This document shows, piece after piece, positions 56,150 through 64,000 of a stretch of DNA of 64,000 bases (positions are counted from its first letter, which is position 1; every line of letters starts with the position of its first letter). Under the pieces are notes generated by a model, which saw nothing but the letters and a program-made list of their open reading frames with translations, ran no database searches and was not told the DNA's origin. The DNA is taken from positions 496,001-560,000 of the forward strand of contig NZ_AP026966.1 in NCBI RefSeq assembly GCF_027923905.1. The letters are read 5' to 3'. Source of the DNA: Massilia varians. Lineage in GTDB: Bacteria; Pseudomonadota; Gammaproteobacteria; Burkholderiales; Burkholderiaceae_D. The translations under genes and the position numbers were made by a program.

Positions 56150-57697
56150 ATGGTTGCCGTGCTGGCGCAGCGCGTAGCGAGCTTGAAACCGCGTCGCCGC
56201 CTGCAACTTGCCGGCCTGGCGGTGCTGGTGCTGGCCTTGCTGCTCGCCTTTCTATATATCCGCTCGGAAGCGACCGATCCCGAGGTCCGCAACGACGTGA
56301 TGCTCAACCTGCGCGAGCTGGAAAAGCTCGACGCCGAGTGGGATGCCAACATTCTGCGCGCCCACATCGGCCGCGCGCCGGCCACCGCGCAATTGACCAC
56401 CCAGCTGCCGCGCATGCGCGAGCTGCAGCAGCGCCTCGGCGAGGCACTGCCGGAAGCCGCCAGCCCGGCCGTGAACACCGCCTATGCCCAACTGCGCGAC
56501 GCCCTGCAGCGCAAGGAGCTGATCACCGCCCAGTTCGCGCGCCACAACCCGCCGCTGCGCGAGGCCTTGAGCTTCCTGCCGCCGGCCGTGGCCGACCTCA
56601 AGACCGAGCTGGGCGGCATCGAAGGCGCGCTGGCGCCGGCGCGCCTGGTGGTCCGGCTGGACGCCTCCCTGAACGACCTGTTGAGCGAGATCCTGCGCTA
56701 CAACGTCGCGCCCAGTCCGGCGCGGGCAGTGCGCATCGACGAGATCCTGGGCGACATCGCGGCCCAGCAGATCGCCTTTTCGCCGGCCGTGGTCGAGAAG
56801 ATGGACGCCATCATCAAGGCCGCGCGCGTGATCCTGGAAAAGCGCCCGCTGGAAAACCGCCTGGAAGCCCAGATCGCCGCAGTCGCCATGGGCGCCGCGC
56901 TCGACCGCCTGGGCCGCGAGTTCGACCGTACTTTCGATGCCAAGCTGGCGGTGCGCGAGCGCTACCGCGGCTACCTGTTCGCCTATTCGGCCGTCCTGCT
57001 GCTGCTGCTGGCCTACGCCGGCATGCGGCTGCGGCGCAGCTATCGCATCATCGGCGAGGTCAACCACCGCCTGCAGGCGGTCAACGAGAACCTCGAGCAC
57101 CGCGTCGCCGAGCGCACCGCCGAGCTGGAAGCCCAGTCGAAGCAGCTCGAGCGCCTGGCCCAGCACGACAGCCTGACGGGCCTGATCAACTACCGCCAGC
57201 TGACCCGTCTGCTGGAACGGGCCCTGGCCCGCGCCACCCGGCGCGATTCGGTGGTAGTCATCATGTTCATCGACCTGGACGGCTTCAAGGCGGTGAACGA
57301 TACCTACGGCCACGCCACCGGCGACCTGGTGCTGCAGATGGTGGCGCGCCGGGTCCAGGAAAAGCTGCGCGCCGAAGACGCGCTGGCGCGCCTGGGCGGC
57401 GACGAGTTCGTCATCATGCTGGAAGAGGTCGCCTCACGCGAAGGCGCGCTGCGCGTGGCCCAGCTGGCGCTCGACCAGATCAAGTCGGTGACCGAGGCGG
57501 ACGGCAATCCGGTCAGGATTTCGGCCAGCATCGGCATCTCGAGCGCCCGCGGCCATGCCGGTGCGGCGCGCGGTTCGGCGACCCTGCTGGCCGAAGCCGA
57601 CAAGGCCATGTACGAGGCCAAGCAGGCTGGCAAGGGCGTGTTCGTTGTCAGTCCTTCATCGCAGTGGATCGTTCCGGGACAGGACGGCAAGCAATAG
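56150..57697 (+). CDS. membrane diguanylate cyclase (GGDEF)
   Basis: A 515-residue sensor that makes cyclic-di-GMP. TM1 (LQLAGLAVLVLALLLAFLYI, about 20-39) and TM2 (LFAYSAVLLLLLAYAGMRL, about 275-293) frame a roughly 230-residue periplasmic helical domain of unknown ligand. A coiled coil (EHRVAERTAELEAQSKQLERL) leads to the GGDEF domain, with GGDEF near residue 416. An RAED motif five residues before it is an intact I-site for product inhibition. GGAGG precedes the ATG. No EAL domain is present. Confidence 0.94.
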   Translation: MVAVLAQRVASLKPRRRLQLAGLAVLVLALLLAFLYIRSEATDPEVRNDVMLNLRELEKLDAEWDANILRAHIGRAPATAQLTTQLPRMRELQQRLGEALPEAASPAVNTAYAQLRDALQRKELITAQFARHNPPLREALSFLPPAVADLKTELGGIEGALAPARLVVRLDASLNDLLSEILRYNVAPSPARAVRIDEILGDIAAQQIAFSPAVVEKMDAIIKAARVILEKRPLENRLEAQIAAVAMGAALDRLGREFDRTFDAKLAVRERYRGYLFAYSAVLLLLLAYAGMRLRRSYRIIGEVNHRLQAVNENLEHRVAERTAELEAQSKQLERLAQHDSLTGLINYRQLTRLLERALARATRRDSVVVIMFIDLDGFKAVNDTYGHATGDLVLQMVARRVQEKLRAEDALARLGGDEFVIMLEEVASREGALRVAQLALDQIKSVTEADGNPVRISASIGISSARGHAGAARGSATLLAEADKAMYEAKQAGKGVFVVSPSSQWIVPGQDGKQ

Positions 57698-57753
57698 CAG
57701 AATCCGCTACAATCGCGGCGTATGCTGCACTGCACAAAATAAGGATGCTGGAC

Positions 57754-58410
57754 ATGCTGGACAATTCCCTGTTCCGTTGGCTGAAGGGCCTCGGCGGCCG
57801 CCGCAAGGACGGCCGTCCGACCGTGCTCGTCAAGGAACTGGGCGAGCGCGACCGCCGCCGCATCCTGCGCCATTTCCTGGCGCTGGACGACAATGACCGC
57901 CTGCTGCGCTTCGGCAGCGTCATCCCGGACGATGCGATCGCCAAGTACGTCGAGAAGCTCGATTTCCGGCACGACATCGTGTTCGGCGTGGTGAACCGCG
58001 TGTTCCAGCTGGTGGGCGTGGGCCACCTGGCCTTCGCCAAGGCCGGCGAGGGCAAGCCGACGCAAAAGGAACGGGTGGCCGAGTTCGGCGTGTCGGTGTC
58101 GAAGTCGGCGCGCGGGCAGGGCGTCGGTTCGCGCCTGTTCCAGCGCGCCGCCATCCACTGCCGCAATGCCGACGTGGATACCCTGTACATGCAGTGCCTG
58201 ACCTCGAACCAGACCATGATGCACATCGCCAAGAAGGCGGGCATGGAGATCAAGCGCGAGTACGGCGAGGCGGACGCCTACCTGCAGCTGCCGCCGCCGA
58301 GCCCGGCGAGCGTGATGGCGGAGGCGCTGGAAGAGCAGTGGGCGGTGATCGATTACACCGTCAAGGCGAATGCCCGGGCGGCGGTAAAGTGGCTGACGCC
58401 GAAAAAGTAG
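57754..58410 (+). CDS. GNAT family N-acetyltransferase
   Basis: A 218-residue GNAT. Motif D/A is visible as VAEFGVSVSKSARGQGVGSRLFQRAAIHCRNADVDTLYM, with the acetyl-CoA loop ARGQGVGSRL, followed by LTSNQTMMHIAKKAGMEIKREYGE. The N-terminal MLDNSLFRWLKGLGGRRKDGRP is specific to this subgroup. ATG 57754 has AAGG nine bases upstream; an ATG at 57745 is also possible. The stop codon TAG lies inside the GTAG head of a REPIN. Substrate unknown. Confidence 0.88.
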   Translation: MLDNSLFRWLKGLGGRRKDGRPTVLVKELGERDRRRILRHFLALDDNDRLLRFGSVIPDDAIAKYVEKLDFRHDIVFGVVNRVFQLVGVGHLAFAKAGEGKPTQKERVAEFGVSVSKSARGQGVGSRLFQRAAIHCRNADVDTLYMQCLTSNQTMMHIAKKAGMEIKREYGEADAYLQLPPPSPASVMAEALEEQWAVIDYTVKANARAAVKWLTPKK

Positions 58411-58515
58411 GGTGGACGGCTTTGCCGTCCGCGCGTTCAAATTTTCTGTGAACCGATGCGACGCGATTGCTCCCGGGCTGGCTGAACGCGCGGACGGGAG
58501 ACCCGTCCACCCTAC
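58407..58515. repeat. REPIN-like repeat overlapping the GNAT stop codon
   Basis: The left REP (58407 on) reads GTAGGGTGGACGGC with TTT loop and GCCGTCC, then CGCGTTCAA. The right REP, on the minus strand from 58515, reads GTAGGGTGGACGGG, TCT, CCCGTCC and CGCGTTCAG. The two are inverted and about 40 bp apart, which is the REPIN form. The GTAG head supplies the TAG stop of the upstream gene. Confidence 0.85.
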
Positions 58516-58517
58516 GT

Positions 58518-59033
58518 TTACCCGGCTACGGGCAGCGCCGTCGTCTCCTTGATCCGCTGCAGCGCAAAACTCGACTTCACATCCAGCACTGCCGGATGCT
58601 TGAGCAGCGTGCCCATCATGAAGCGCGAGAAGTGGTCCATGTCTTCCACGTGCACGCGCAGCAGGAAATCCATTTCCCCCGTCATCGCATAGCAGGCCAC
58701 CACTTCCGGCCAGGTCCCCACCGAGATCGCGAAATCGTTGCGCGGCGAGGTCGCCGGCAGGCCCGGGGCGCCACGCGCGCCGCCCGCCACTTCGCTGTGC
58801 TTTTCCAGGCGCACGTTCACGTAGGCCAGCAGCCCGAGCCCGATCTTGTCCGGATCGACCAGGGCCACGTACTGGCGGATCACGCCCGCTTCCTCCAGGC
58901 GCTTGATGCGGCGCAGGCAGGGGGAAGGGGACAGGTTGACGCGCTCGGCCACGTCCTGGTTCGACAGGCGGCCATCGGTCTGCAGCACGGAGAGGATCTT
59001 GCGGTCAGTCTTGTCGAGCTCGAATTTTGACAT
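58518..59033 (-). CDS. Lrp/AsnC family transcriptional regulator
   Basis: A 171-residue leucine-responsive-type regulator. The N-terminal HTH is LDKTDRKILSVLQTDGRLSNQDVAERVNLSPSPCLRRIKRLEEAGVI, and the C-terminal RAM domain includes GLLAYVNVRLEKH ... ATSPRNDFAISVGTWPEVVACYAMTGEMDFLLRVHVEDMDHFSRF. An insertion of about 15 residues (VAGGARGAPGLPATS) lies in the RAM domain, as in several Burkholderiales homologs. It is divergent from the indolepyruvate oxidoreductase gene and is its likely regulator, probably responding to aromatic or branched amino acids (inference). Confidence 0.94.
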   Translation of the reverse strand: MSKFELDKTDRKILSVLQTDGRLSNQDVAERVNLSPSPCLRRIKRLEEAGVIRQYVALVDPDKIGLGLLAYVNVRLEKHSEVAGGARGAPGLPATSPRNDFAISVGTWPEVVACYAMTGEMDFLLRVHVEDMDHFSRFMMGTLLKHPAVLDVKSSFALQRIKETTALPVAG

Positions 59034-59060
59034 GTTTTCCTCGGTGGATTCGCGAACCCA

Positions 59061-59077
59061 GCAATTTTATTGCGCAA
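59061..59077. promoter_or_regulatory. candidate Lrp-type operator
   Basis: GCAATTTTATTGC (59061-59073) is a palindrome with 5-bp arms, and TTGCGCAA (59070-59077) overlaps it. The pair lies between the divergent Lrp and oxidoreductase genes. The AT-rich palindrome suits a self-regulating Lrp-family factor; binding is inferred. Confidence 0.45.
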
Positions 59078-59238
59078 ATCATCTGGCGGGGGGAATTGTT
59101 TGAAATTTAATGCCGGAGGGCGCGGAATATACTGTGCGCATGATGGATCAGGCTGGCAGAACCCGGCCCCGCGCGTCCAGATGGCCACCAAGAGCCGCAG
59201 CGCGCCCCGCATCCTGGCGACATTAACGGAGACACCGC

Positions 59239-62200
59239 ATGAATGCACCCCTAGAGCGCGCCAACCTGGCGCTGCCCCAGCACGACATCACCCTCGACGA
59301 CAAATGGACGCTTGAACGCGGCCGCGCGTTCATGACCGGTACGCAAGCCCTGATCCGCCTGCCGATGCTGCAGCGCGAACGCGACCAGAAGGCCGGCCTG
59401 AATACCGCCGGCTACATCACCGGCTACCGCGGCTCGCCGGTCACCGCCGTCGACCAGACCGCGATGAAGGCGAAGAAGCACCTCGACGCCCACCACGTCA
59501 AGTTTCACCCGGGCATGAACGAAGACCTGGCGGCCACCGCCGTCTGGGGCACCCAGCAGACCAACCTGTACAAGGACGCCAAGTACGACGGCGTGTTTGC
59601 CATGTGGTACGGCAAGGGCCCGGGCGTGGACCGCTGCGGCGACGTCTTCAAGCACGGCAACAATGCCGGCTCCTCGCAGCACGGCGGCGTGCTGGTGCTG
59701 GCCGGCGACGACCATGCGGCCAAATCCTCGTCGACCGCGCACCAGTCCGACCACATCCTGACCCACTGCGGCATCCCGGTGCTGTACCCCTCGTCGGTGC
59801 AGGAATACCTCGACTTCGGCCTGCACGCCTGGGCCATGAGCCGCTACACCGGCCTGTGGGTGTCGATGAAGTGCGTCACCGACATCATCGAATCCGGCGC
59901 CGTGGTCGACCTGGATCCGGACCGCGTGCAGATCGTCACCCCCACCGATTTTGAGTTGCCGCCGGGCGGCCTGAACATCCGCTGGCCGGACGCCGTGCTG
60001 GACCAGGAAGTCCGCATGAGCAACTTCAAGTGGTATGCGGCGCTGGCCTATGCACGCGCCAACAAACTGAACCGCATCATCTGGGACAGCAAGAAGCCGA
60101 AGATCGGCATCATCACTGCCGGCAAGAGCTATGTCGACACCCGCCAGGCCCTGGCCGACCTCGGCATCGACGAACAGGCGGCCGCCGACATCGGCCTGCG
60201 CCTGTACAAGGTCGGCATGACCTGGCCGCTCGAATCCGAGGGCGTGCACGAGTTCGCGCGCGGCCTGGACGAGATCCTGGTGGTGGAAGAGAAGCGCCAG
60301 GTGATGGAATACGCGCTCAAGGAAGCCCTGTACAACCTGCCGGACGGCGAGCGTCCGCGCGTGGTTGGCAAGTTCGACGACACCGGCGAGTGGAGCAACA
60401 AGGACCGCATGGGCCACGGCGACTGGCTGCTGCCGGCCACCTACGAGCTCAACCCGGCGCAGATCGCGCGCGCCATCGCCTCGCGCATCTCGCACTACTG
60501 CGCCGGCCATCCGGTCGAGCAGCGCGTGAAGGAGCGCATCGCCTACCTGGAGAACAAGGAGCTGGTGCTCAAGTCGATCCCGGCCAAGGCCAACCCGGAA
60601 ACCGACCGCATTCCGTACTTCTGCTCGGGCTGCCCGCATAATTCCTCGACCAAGGTGCCGGAAGGCTCGCGCGCCATGGCCGGCATCGGCTGCCATTACA
60701 TGGTGCTGTGGATGGACCGCGAAACCTCCACCTTCACCCACATGGGGGCAGAGGGCACGACCTGGATCGGCCAGTCGCCGTTCACCGACGAGAAGCACGT
60801 GTTCGTGAACCTGGGCGACGGCACCTACTTCCACTCGGGCATCCTGGCGATCCGCGCGGCGGTGGCGGCGAAGGTCAACATCACCTACAAGATCCTGTAC
60901 AACGACGCGGTGGCGATGACCGGCGGCCAGAACGTCGACGGCCCGCTCGACCCGGGCATGATCACGCGCCAGATCGCCGCCGAAGGCGTGCGTCCGATCA
61001 TCGTCGTCACCGACGAGCCGGAAAAATACCCGGACGATTACGCCTGGGCCGAAGGCGTCACCGTGCGCCACCGCTCCGAGCTGATGGACGTGCAGAAGGA
61101 ATTGCGCGAGATGCCGGGCGTCTCCGCCGTCATCTACGACCAGACCTGCGCCTCCGAAAAGCGCCGCCGCCGCAAGAAGGGCGAGTTCCCCGACCCGGCC
61201 AAGCGCGCCGTCATCAACGAAGCCGTGTGCGAAGGCTGCGGCGACTGCTCGGTGCAGTCGAACTGCCTGTCGGTCGAGCCGCTGGAAACGGAGCTGGGCC
61301 GCAAGCGCCAGATCAACCAGTCCTCGTGCAACAAGGACTTCTCCTGCGTCTCCGGCTTCTGCCCGAGCTTCGTCACCGTCGAAGGCGGCGGTTTGAAAAA
61401 GCCCAAGAAAGCCGCAACGGCTGACGCGGCGCCGCCGGCACTGCCGATGCCGCGCATCCCGTCGGTCGAGGAGCCCTTCGGCATCCTGATCGCCGGCGTC
61501 GGCGGCACCGGCGTGGTCACCGTCGGCCAGATCCTGGCGATGGCGGCCCACGTCGAAGGCAAGGGCGCCGTCGTGCTCGACCAGTCCGGCCTGGCCCAGA
61601 AGGGCGGCCCGGTGATGTCGCACGTGCGTCTGGCCGAGCACCAGGCCGATCTGCATTCGACCCGCGTCGGCACCGGTAGCGCGGACCTGGTGATCGGCTG
61701 CGACCAGATCGTCGCTGCCTCCCGCGATGCGCTCTCGCGCATGGGCGAGGGCCGCACCTGGGCCGCCGTCAACTCGACCGGCGCCACCACCGCGGCCTTC
61801 GTGAAGAACCCGGACTGGCAGTTCCCGGCCGAAGGTTCGAAGGACGCCATCCTGCAGGCCTGCGGCGCCGACAACGTCGACTTCGTCGATGCCGGCAAGA
61901 TCGCCACCGCGCTGATGGGCGACGCCATCGCGACCAATATGTTCATGCTGGGCTATGCCTTCCAGAAGGGCCGCGTGCCGCTGCTCGAGGCCTCGCTCCT
62001 GAAGGCGATCGAACTGAACGGCGTCTCGGTGCCCTTCAACAAAGCCGCCTTCAACTGGGGCCGCACGGCCGCCCACGACCTGGCCGCGGTGAAGAAGCTG
62101 GCCACCCCGGCCCAGGTGATCGAGTTCAAGCGCAGCGAAAGCCTCGACGACCTGATTACCCGCCGCGTCGAGCTGCTGACCGCCTACCAGGACGCTGCCT

Positions 62201-62793
62201 ACGCCGCCAAGTACAAGACTTTCGTCGACCAGGTACGCGCCGAAGAGGCCAAGCTTGGCAAGGGCAGCCGCCTGGCCGAAGCCGTGGCGCGCTACTTCTA
62301 CAAGCTGATGGCCTACAAGGACGAGTACGAGGTCGCCCGCCTGCATACCGATCCGGCGTTCAAGGCCAAGATCGCGAACATGTTCGAAGGCGACATCACG
62401 CTGAAATTCCACCTGGCGCCGCCGCTGCTGGCCAAGCACGACAAGGAAGGCCGCGCGCTCAAGAAGGAATACGGCGCCTGGATGATGGGTGCGTTCGGCG
62501 TGCTGGCCAAACTGAAACGCCTGCGCGGCACCCCGTTCGACGTGTTCGGCTACACCGCCGAGCGCCGCACCGAGCGGGCGCTGATCGACCAGTACCGCCA
62601 GACCGTGGAAGCGCTGCTGCCCAAGCTCACGCCTGAGAACCTGGCGCAGGCCGTGGCGATCGCCAGCATCCCGGAAGACATCCGCGGCTACGGCCACGTG
62701 AAGGAGCGCCACCTGAAGGCCGCCAGGCAGAAGGAAGCGGCCCTGGTCGCGGCCTTCCACACGCCGGCTGCAGGGACGCCGCGCGCCGCATAA
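59239..62793 (+). CDS. indolepyruvate ferredoxin oxidoreductase family protein (fused alpha-beta)
   Basis: A 1184-residue fused enzyme that oxidatively decarboxylates arylpyruvates or related 2-oxoacids to acyl-CoA with thiamine diphosphate and ferredoxin. The N-terminal pyrimidine and TPP modules include GYITGYRGSPVTAVDQTAM and GDGTYFHSGILAIRAAVAAKVNITYKILYNDAVAMTGGQ. A [4Fe-4S] region reads CEGCGDCSVQSNCLSVEPL and later CVSGFCPSF. The C-terminal gamma-like domain starts FGILIAGVGGTGVVTVGQIL, followed by LDQSGLAQKGGPVMSHVRL. Such fused forms replace iorAB in aromatic amino acid catabolism of betaproteobacteria. It is divergent from an Lrp regulator. Confidence 0.93.
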   Translation: MNAPLERANLALPQHDITLDDKWTLERGRAFMTGTQALIRLPMLQRERDQKAGLNTAGYITGYRGSPVTAVDQTAMKAKKHLDAHHVKFHPGMNEDLAATAVWGTQQTNLYKDAKYDGVFAMWYGKGPGVDRCGDVFKHGNNAGSSQHGGVLVLAGDDHAAKSSSTAHQSDHILTHCGIPVLYPSSVQEYLDFGLHAWAMSRYTGLWVSMKCVTDIIESGAVVDLDPDRVQIVTPTDFELPPGGLNIRWPDAVLDQEVRMSNFKWYAALAYARANKLNRIIWDSKKPKIGIITAGKSYVDTRQALADLGIDEQAAADIGLRLYKVGMTWPLESEGVHEFARGLDEILVVEEKRQVMEYALKEALYNLPDGERPRVVGKFDDTGEWSNKDRMGHGDWLLPATYELNPAQIARAIASRISHYCAGHPVEQRVKERIAYLENKELVLKSIPAKANPETDRIPYFCSGCPHNSSTKVPEGSRAMAGIGCHYMVLWMDRETSTFTHMGAEGTTWIGQSPFTDEKHVFVNLGDGTYFHSGILAIRAAVAAKVNITYKILYNDAVAMTGGQNVDGPLDPGMITRQIAAEGVRPIIVVTDEPEKYPDDYAWAEGVTVRHRSELMDVQKELREMPGVSAVIYDQTCASEKRRRRKKGEFPDPAKRAVINEAVCEGCGDCSVQSNCLSVEPLETELGRKRQINQSSCNKDFSCVSGFCPSFVTVEGGGLKKPKKAATADAAPPALPMPRIPSVEEPFGILIAGVGGTGVVTVGQILAMAAHVEGKGAVVLDQSGLAQKGGPVMSHVRLAEHQADLHSTRVGTGSADLVIGCDQIVAASRDALSRMGEGRTWAAVNSTGATTAAFVKNPDWQFPAEGSKDAILQACGADNVDFVDAGKIATALMGDAIATNMFMLGYAFQKGRVPLLEASLLKAIELNGVSVPFNKAAFNWGRTAAHDLAAVKKLATPAQVIEFKRSESLDDLITRRVELLTAYQDAAYAAKYKTFVDQVRAEEAKLGKGSRLAEAVARYFYKLMAYKDEYEVARLHTDPAFKAKIANMFEGDITLKFHLAPPLLAKHDKEGRALKKEYGAWMMGAFGVLAKLKRLRGTPFDVFGYTAERRTERALIDQYRQTVEALLPKLTPENLAQAVAIASIPEDIRGYGHVKERHLKAARQKEAALVAAFHTPAAGTPRAA

Positions 62794-62810
62794 GCGGGCA
62801 GCGCTTGACA

Positions 62811-62844
62811 GGCAAACAAGGCCGCAAGTCTGGCCTTGTTTGCC
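62811..62844 (+). terminator. strong hairpin, terminator-like, after the oxidoreductase gene
   Basis: The 13-bp perfect stem GGCAAACAAGGCC/GGCCTTGTTTGCC is followed by GGAAATTCTTCTT, a weak T tract. It starts 17 nt past the stop. The stem is strong but the tail is poor, so it may end transcription inefficiently. Confidence 0.6.
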
Positions 62845-62925
62845 TGGAAATTCTTCTTAGCATTCCTTGTTGTCCATCAGACCCAACTGTTACAGTTGGT
62901 TGCACTTGGGTCCGATTGGCGCGTC

Positions 62926-62931
62926 TATAAT
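62926..62931 (+). promoter_or_regulatory. TATAAT -10 element directly before the S41 gene
   Basis: A perfect TATAAT ends only seven bases before the ATG at 62939, and no Shine-Dalgarno is present. Transcription would start at or next to the A of the ATG, implying a leaderless mRNA. The -35 region is weak (TTGCAC at 62900 is 20 bp away). Confidence 0.45.
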
Positions 62932-62938
62932 CGATCGC

Positions 62939-64000
62939 ATGAGACCGCCATATGCACATGGTCGTTTGTCGACCGTCCCCCGCCTGATGGCGTCGCTGTG
63001 CGCCGCCACGGTCGTCCTCGCCGGATGCGGCGGGGGCGGCGGTTCGCCCGGCGGTACCGGCCCCGGCCAGAGCGGGCAGCAGCCGCCCACGCCGACGAAT
63101 CCGACGCCGCCGACCGGCAGCGCGTCGCCGGAAGACCTCAACCCCAATTTGCTGGGCGAAGCCTTCAGCACCTACTGGAACCTGTGCGCCAAGCCGCGTA
63201 CCGGCCTGGACACTGAAGGCCGGCCCTTCCCGGACCGCCAGGGCACGCTGCTCGACGAGCTGAAGTTCCTGCGCGCATGGTCGAACCAGTACTACCTCTG
63301 GTACAACGAGATCCCGAACACCTACCGGATGGCGGATTTCACCAACGCCCTCGACTACTTCAACGTGCTTAAGACCCCGGCCCTGACCCCCTCGGGCCAG
63401 CCGAAGGACAAGTACCACTTCACCTACACCACCGAGGAGTGGGAAAAGCTGCAGAACTCCGGGATCGACCTGGGCTATGGCTTGACCTGGAAGCGCAACA
63501 GCGCCACCGTGCCGCGTACCTGGCTGGTCGCGATGGTGGAGCCGGGTTCGCCGGCCGAGGCGGCCGGCCTGCGCCGCGGCGACATGCTGCTCAAGGTCGA
63601 CGGCGTGGACTTCGTCAACGGCGGCGGCGCCGACCAGGTTAACAGGATCAATGCCGGCCTGTTCCCCGAGACGGCCGGCGTGGCGCACGGGTTCACCCTG
63701 CAGCGCGGCAGCACGGTCTTCGACGTGTCGATGACGGGTGCCGACGTGCGCATCGATCCGGTCAAGCTGGTGCAGGTGCTCGACACCCCGACCGGCAAGG
63801 TCGGCTACCTAAGCTTCGAGACCCACAACCAGGTGTCGGAGAAGGAGCTGGTGGATGCCTTCACCACCTTGAAGCAGGTCGCCGTGAGCGACCTGGTGCT
63901 CGACATGCGCTACAACGGCGGTGGCCTGCTGTACATCGCCAGCGAGCTGTCCTACATGATCGCCGGGCCGGAGCAGACCAACGGCAAGATCTTCGAGCGC
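62939..64000 (+). CDS. S41 family peptidase lipoprotein (3' end outside window)
   Basis: The first 354 residues of a secreted S41 protease. MRPPYAHGRLSTVPRLMASLCAATVVLAGCGGGG is a lipoprotein signal with lipobox LAGC, followed by a Gly/Pro-rich linker. A PDZ-like segment (MVEPGSPAEAAGLRRGDMLLKVDGVDF, about 190-270) and the start of the S41 core (GKVGYLSFETHNQV, SDLVLDMRYNGGGLLYIASEL) are present. The catalytic Ser and Lys lie beyond the right edge. It is different in design from ctpA and resembles S41 lipoproteins with a PDZ inside the N-terminal half. The start is an ATG at 62939; a second in-frame ATG is at 62987. Confidence 0.88.
   Translation, partial: MRPPYAHGRLSTVPRLMASLCAATVVLAGCGGGGGSPGGTGPGQSGQQPPTPTNPTPPTGSASPEDLNPNLLGEAFSTYWNLCAKPRTGLDTEGRPFPDRQGTLLDELKFLRAWSNQYYLWYNEIPNTYRMADFTNALDYFNVLKTPALTPSGQPKDKYHFTYTTEEWEKLQNSGIDLGYGLTWKRNSATVPRTWLVAMVEPGSPAEAAGLRRGDMLLKVDGVDFVNGGGADQVNRINAGLFPETAGVAHGFTLQRGSTVFDVSMTGADVRIDPVKLVQVLDTPTGKVGYLSFETHNQVSEKELVDAFTTLKQVAVSDLVLDMRYNGGGLLYIASELSYMIAGPEQTNGKIFER

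Noticed and set aside
59251..62760. A 1169-codon open frame on the minus strand antisense to the indolepyruvate oxidoreductase gene.
   Set aside because: It mirrors the codon phase of a real high-GC gene and is rich in Ala, Arg, Gly, His, Val and Gln without any domain. The sense protein is fully recognisable.

Overview
The window reads as chromosomal DNA of a high-GC betaproteobacterium in the Burkholderiales. Gene content and order fit the Oxalobacteraceae best, probably Massilia or a close relative. This rests on family recognition, including petABC-sspA-sspB, gpmA-envC-ctpA-moeB, hslVU-dksA-CobW-xerC, metK-SAH riboswitch-ahcY-holin-metF and Burkholderiales-type porins. No database search was run. 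Most of the sequence is housekeeping core genome with operon-like spacing and many ATGA overlaps.

Layout. 1-10.5 kb: an RsbQ-like hydrolase fragment, tRNA-Thr, the ClpXP adaptors sspB and sspA, the cytochrome bc1 operon petABC, mscL with a DegS-type protease, and gpsA, secB, grxC and a rhodanese. 10.5-15.2 kb: gpmA, an EnvC-like murein hydrolase activator, the S41 protease ctpA and a MoeB/ThiF-type enzyme; a probable 171-bp MITE separates envC from ctpA. 15.3-26.7 kb: one type II secretion operon in the order G-H-I-J-K-L-M-N-D-E-F-C, closed by a terminator. 26.7-29 kb: a small accessory patch with an RlmI-like protein lacking its methyltransferase half, an ASCH protein coupled to an HTH regulator, and a short basic protein. 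29-30.9 kb: hslVU.

31.0-33.1 kb: a less GC-rich accessory island, an AbiE-type (type IV) toxin-antitoxin operon with an operator-rich promoter. Its nucleotidyltransferase toxin gene is split by a 146-bp element with IS4-like ends and a 12-bp target duplication. Removing the element and one copy of the duplication restores an exact 275-codon frame. 33.1-38.1 kb: a STAS-type protein, a DksA without zinc-finger cysteines, a His-rich COG0523 GTPase, xerC and DUF484. 38.2-43.3 kb: two porins, a Sel1-repeat protein and a secreted hypothetical. 43.4-50.2 kb: dapF, two LpxL-type acyltransferases, metK, an SAH riboswitch with ahcY, a 26-bp perfect palindrome, a holin-like membrane protein and metF, which together form a methyl cycle and one-carbon block. 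50.2-64 kb: folate cyclo-ligase, a lytic transglycosylase, an epimerase, a GST, cca, a diguanylate cyclase, a GNAT, an Lrp regulator divergent from a fused indolepyruvate oxidoreductase, and the start of an S41 lipoprotein.

A REPIN-like repeat family (GTAGGGTGG heads, CGCGTTCAA tails) occurs three times: after metF, after the GNAT gene (overlapping its stop codon), and inside the element that breaks the AbiE toxin gene. No CRISPR array, prophage or autonomous transposase gene was seen.
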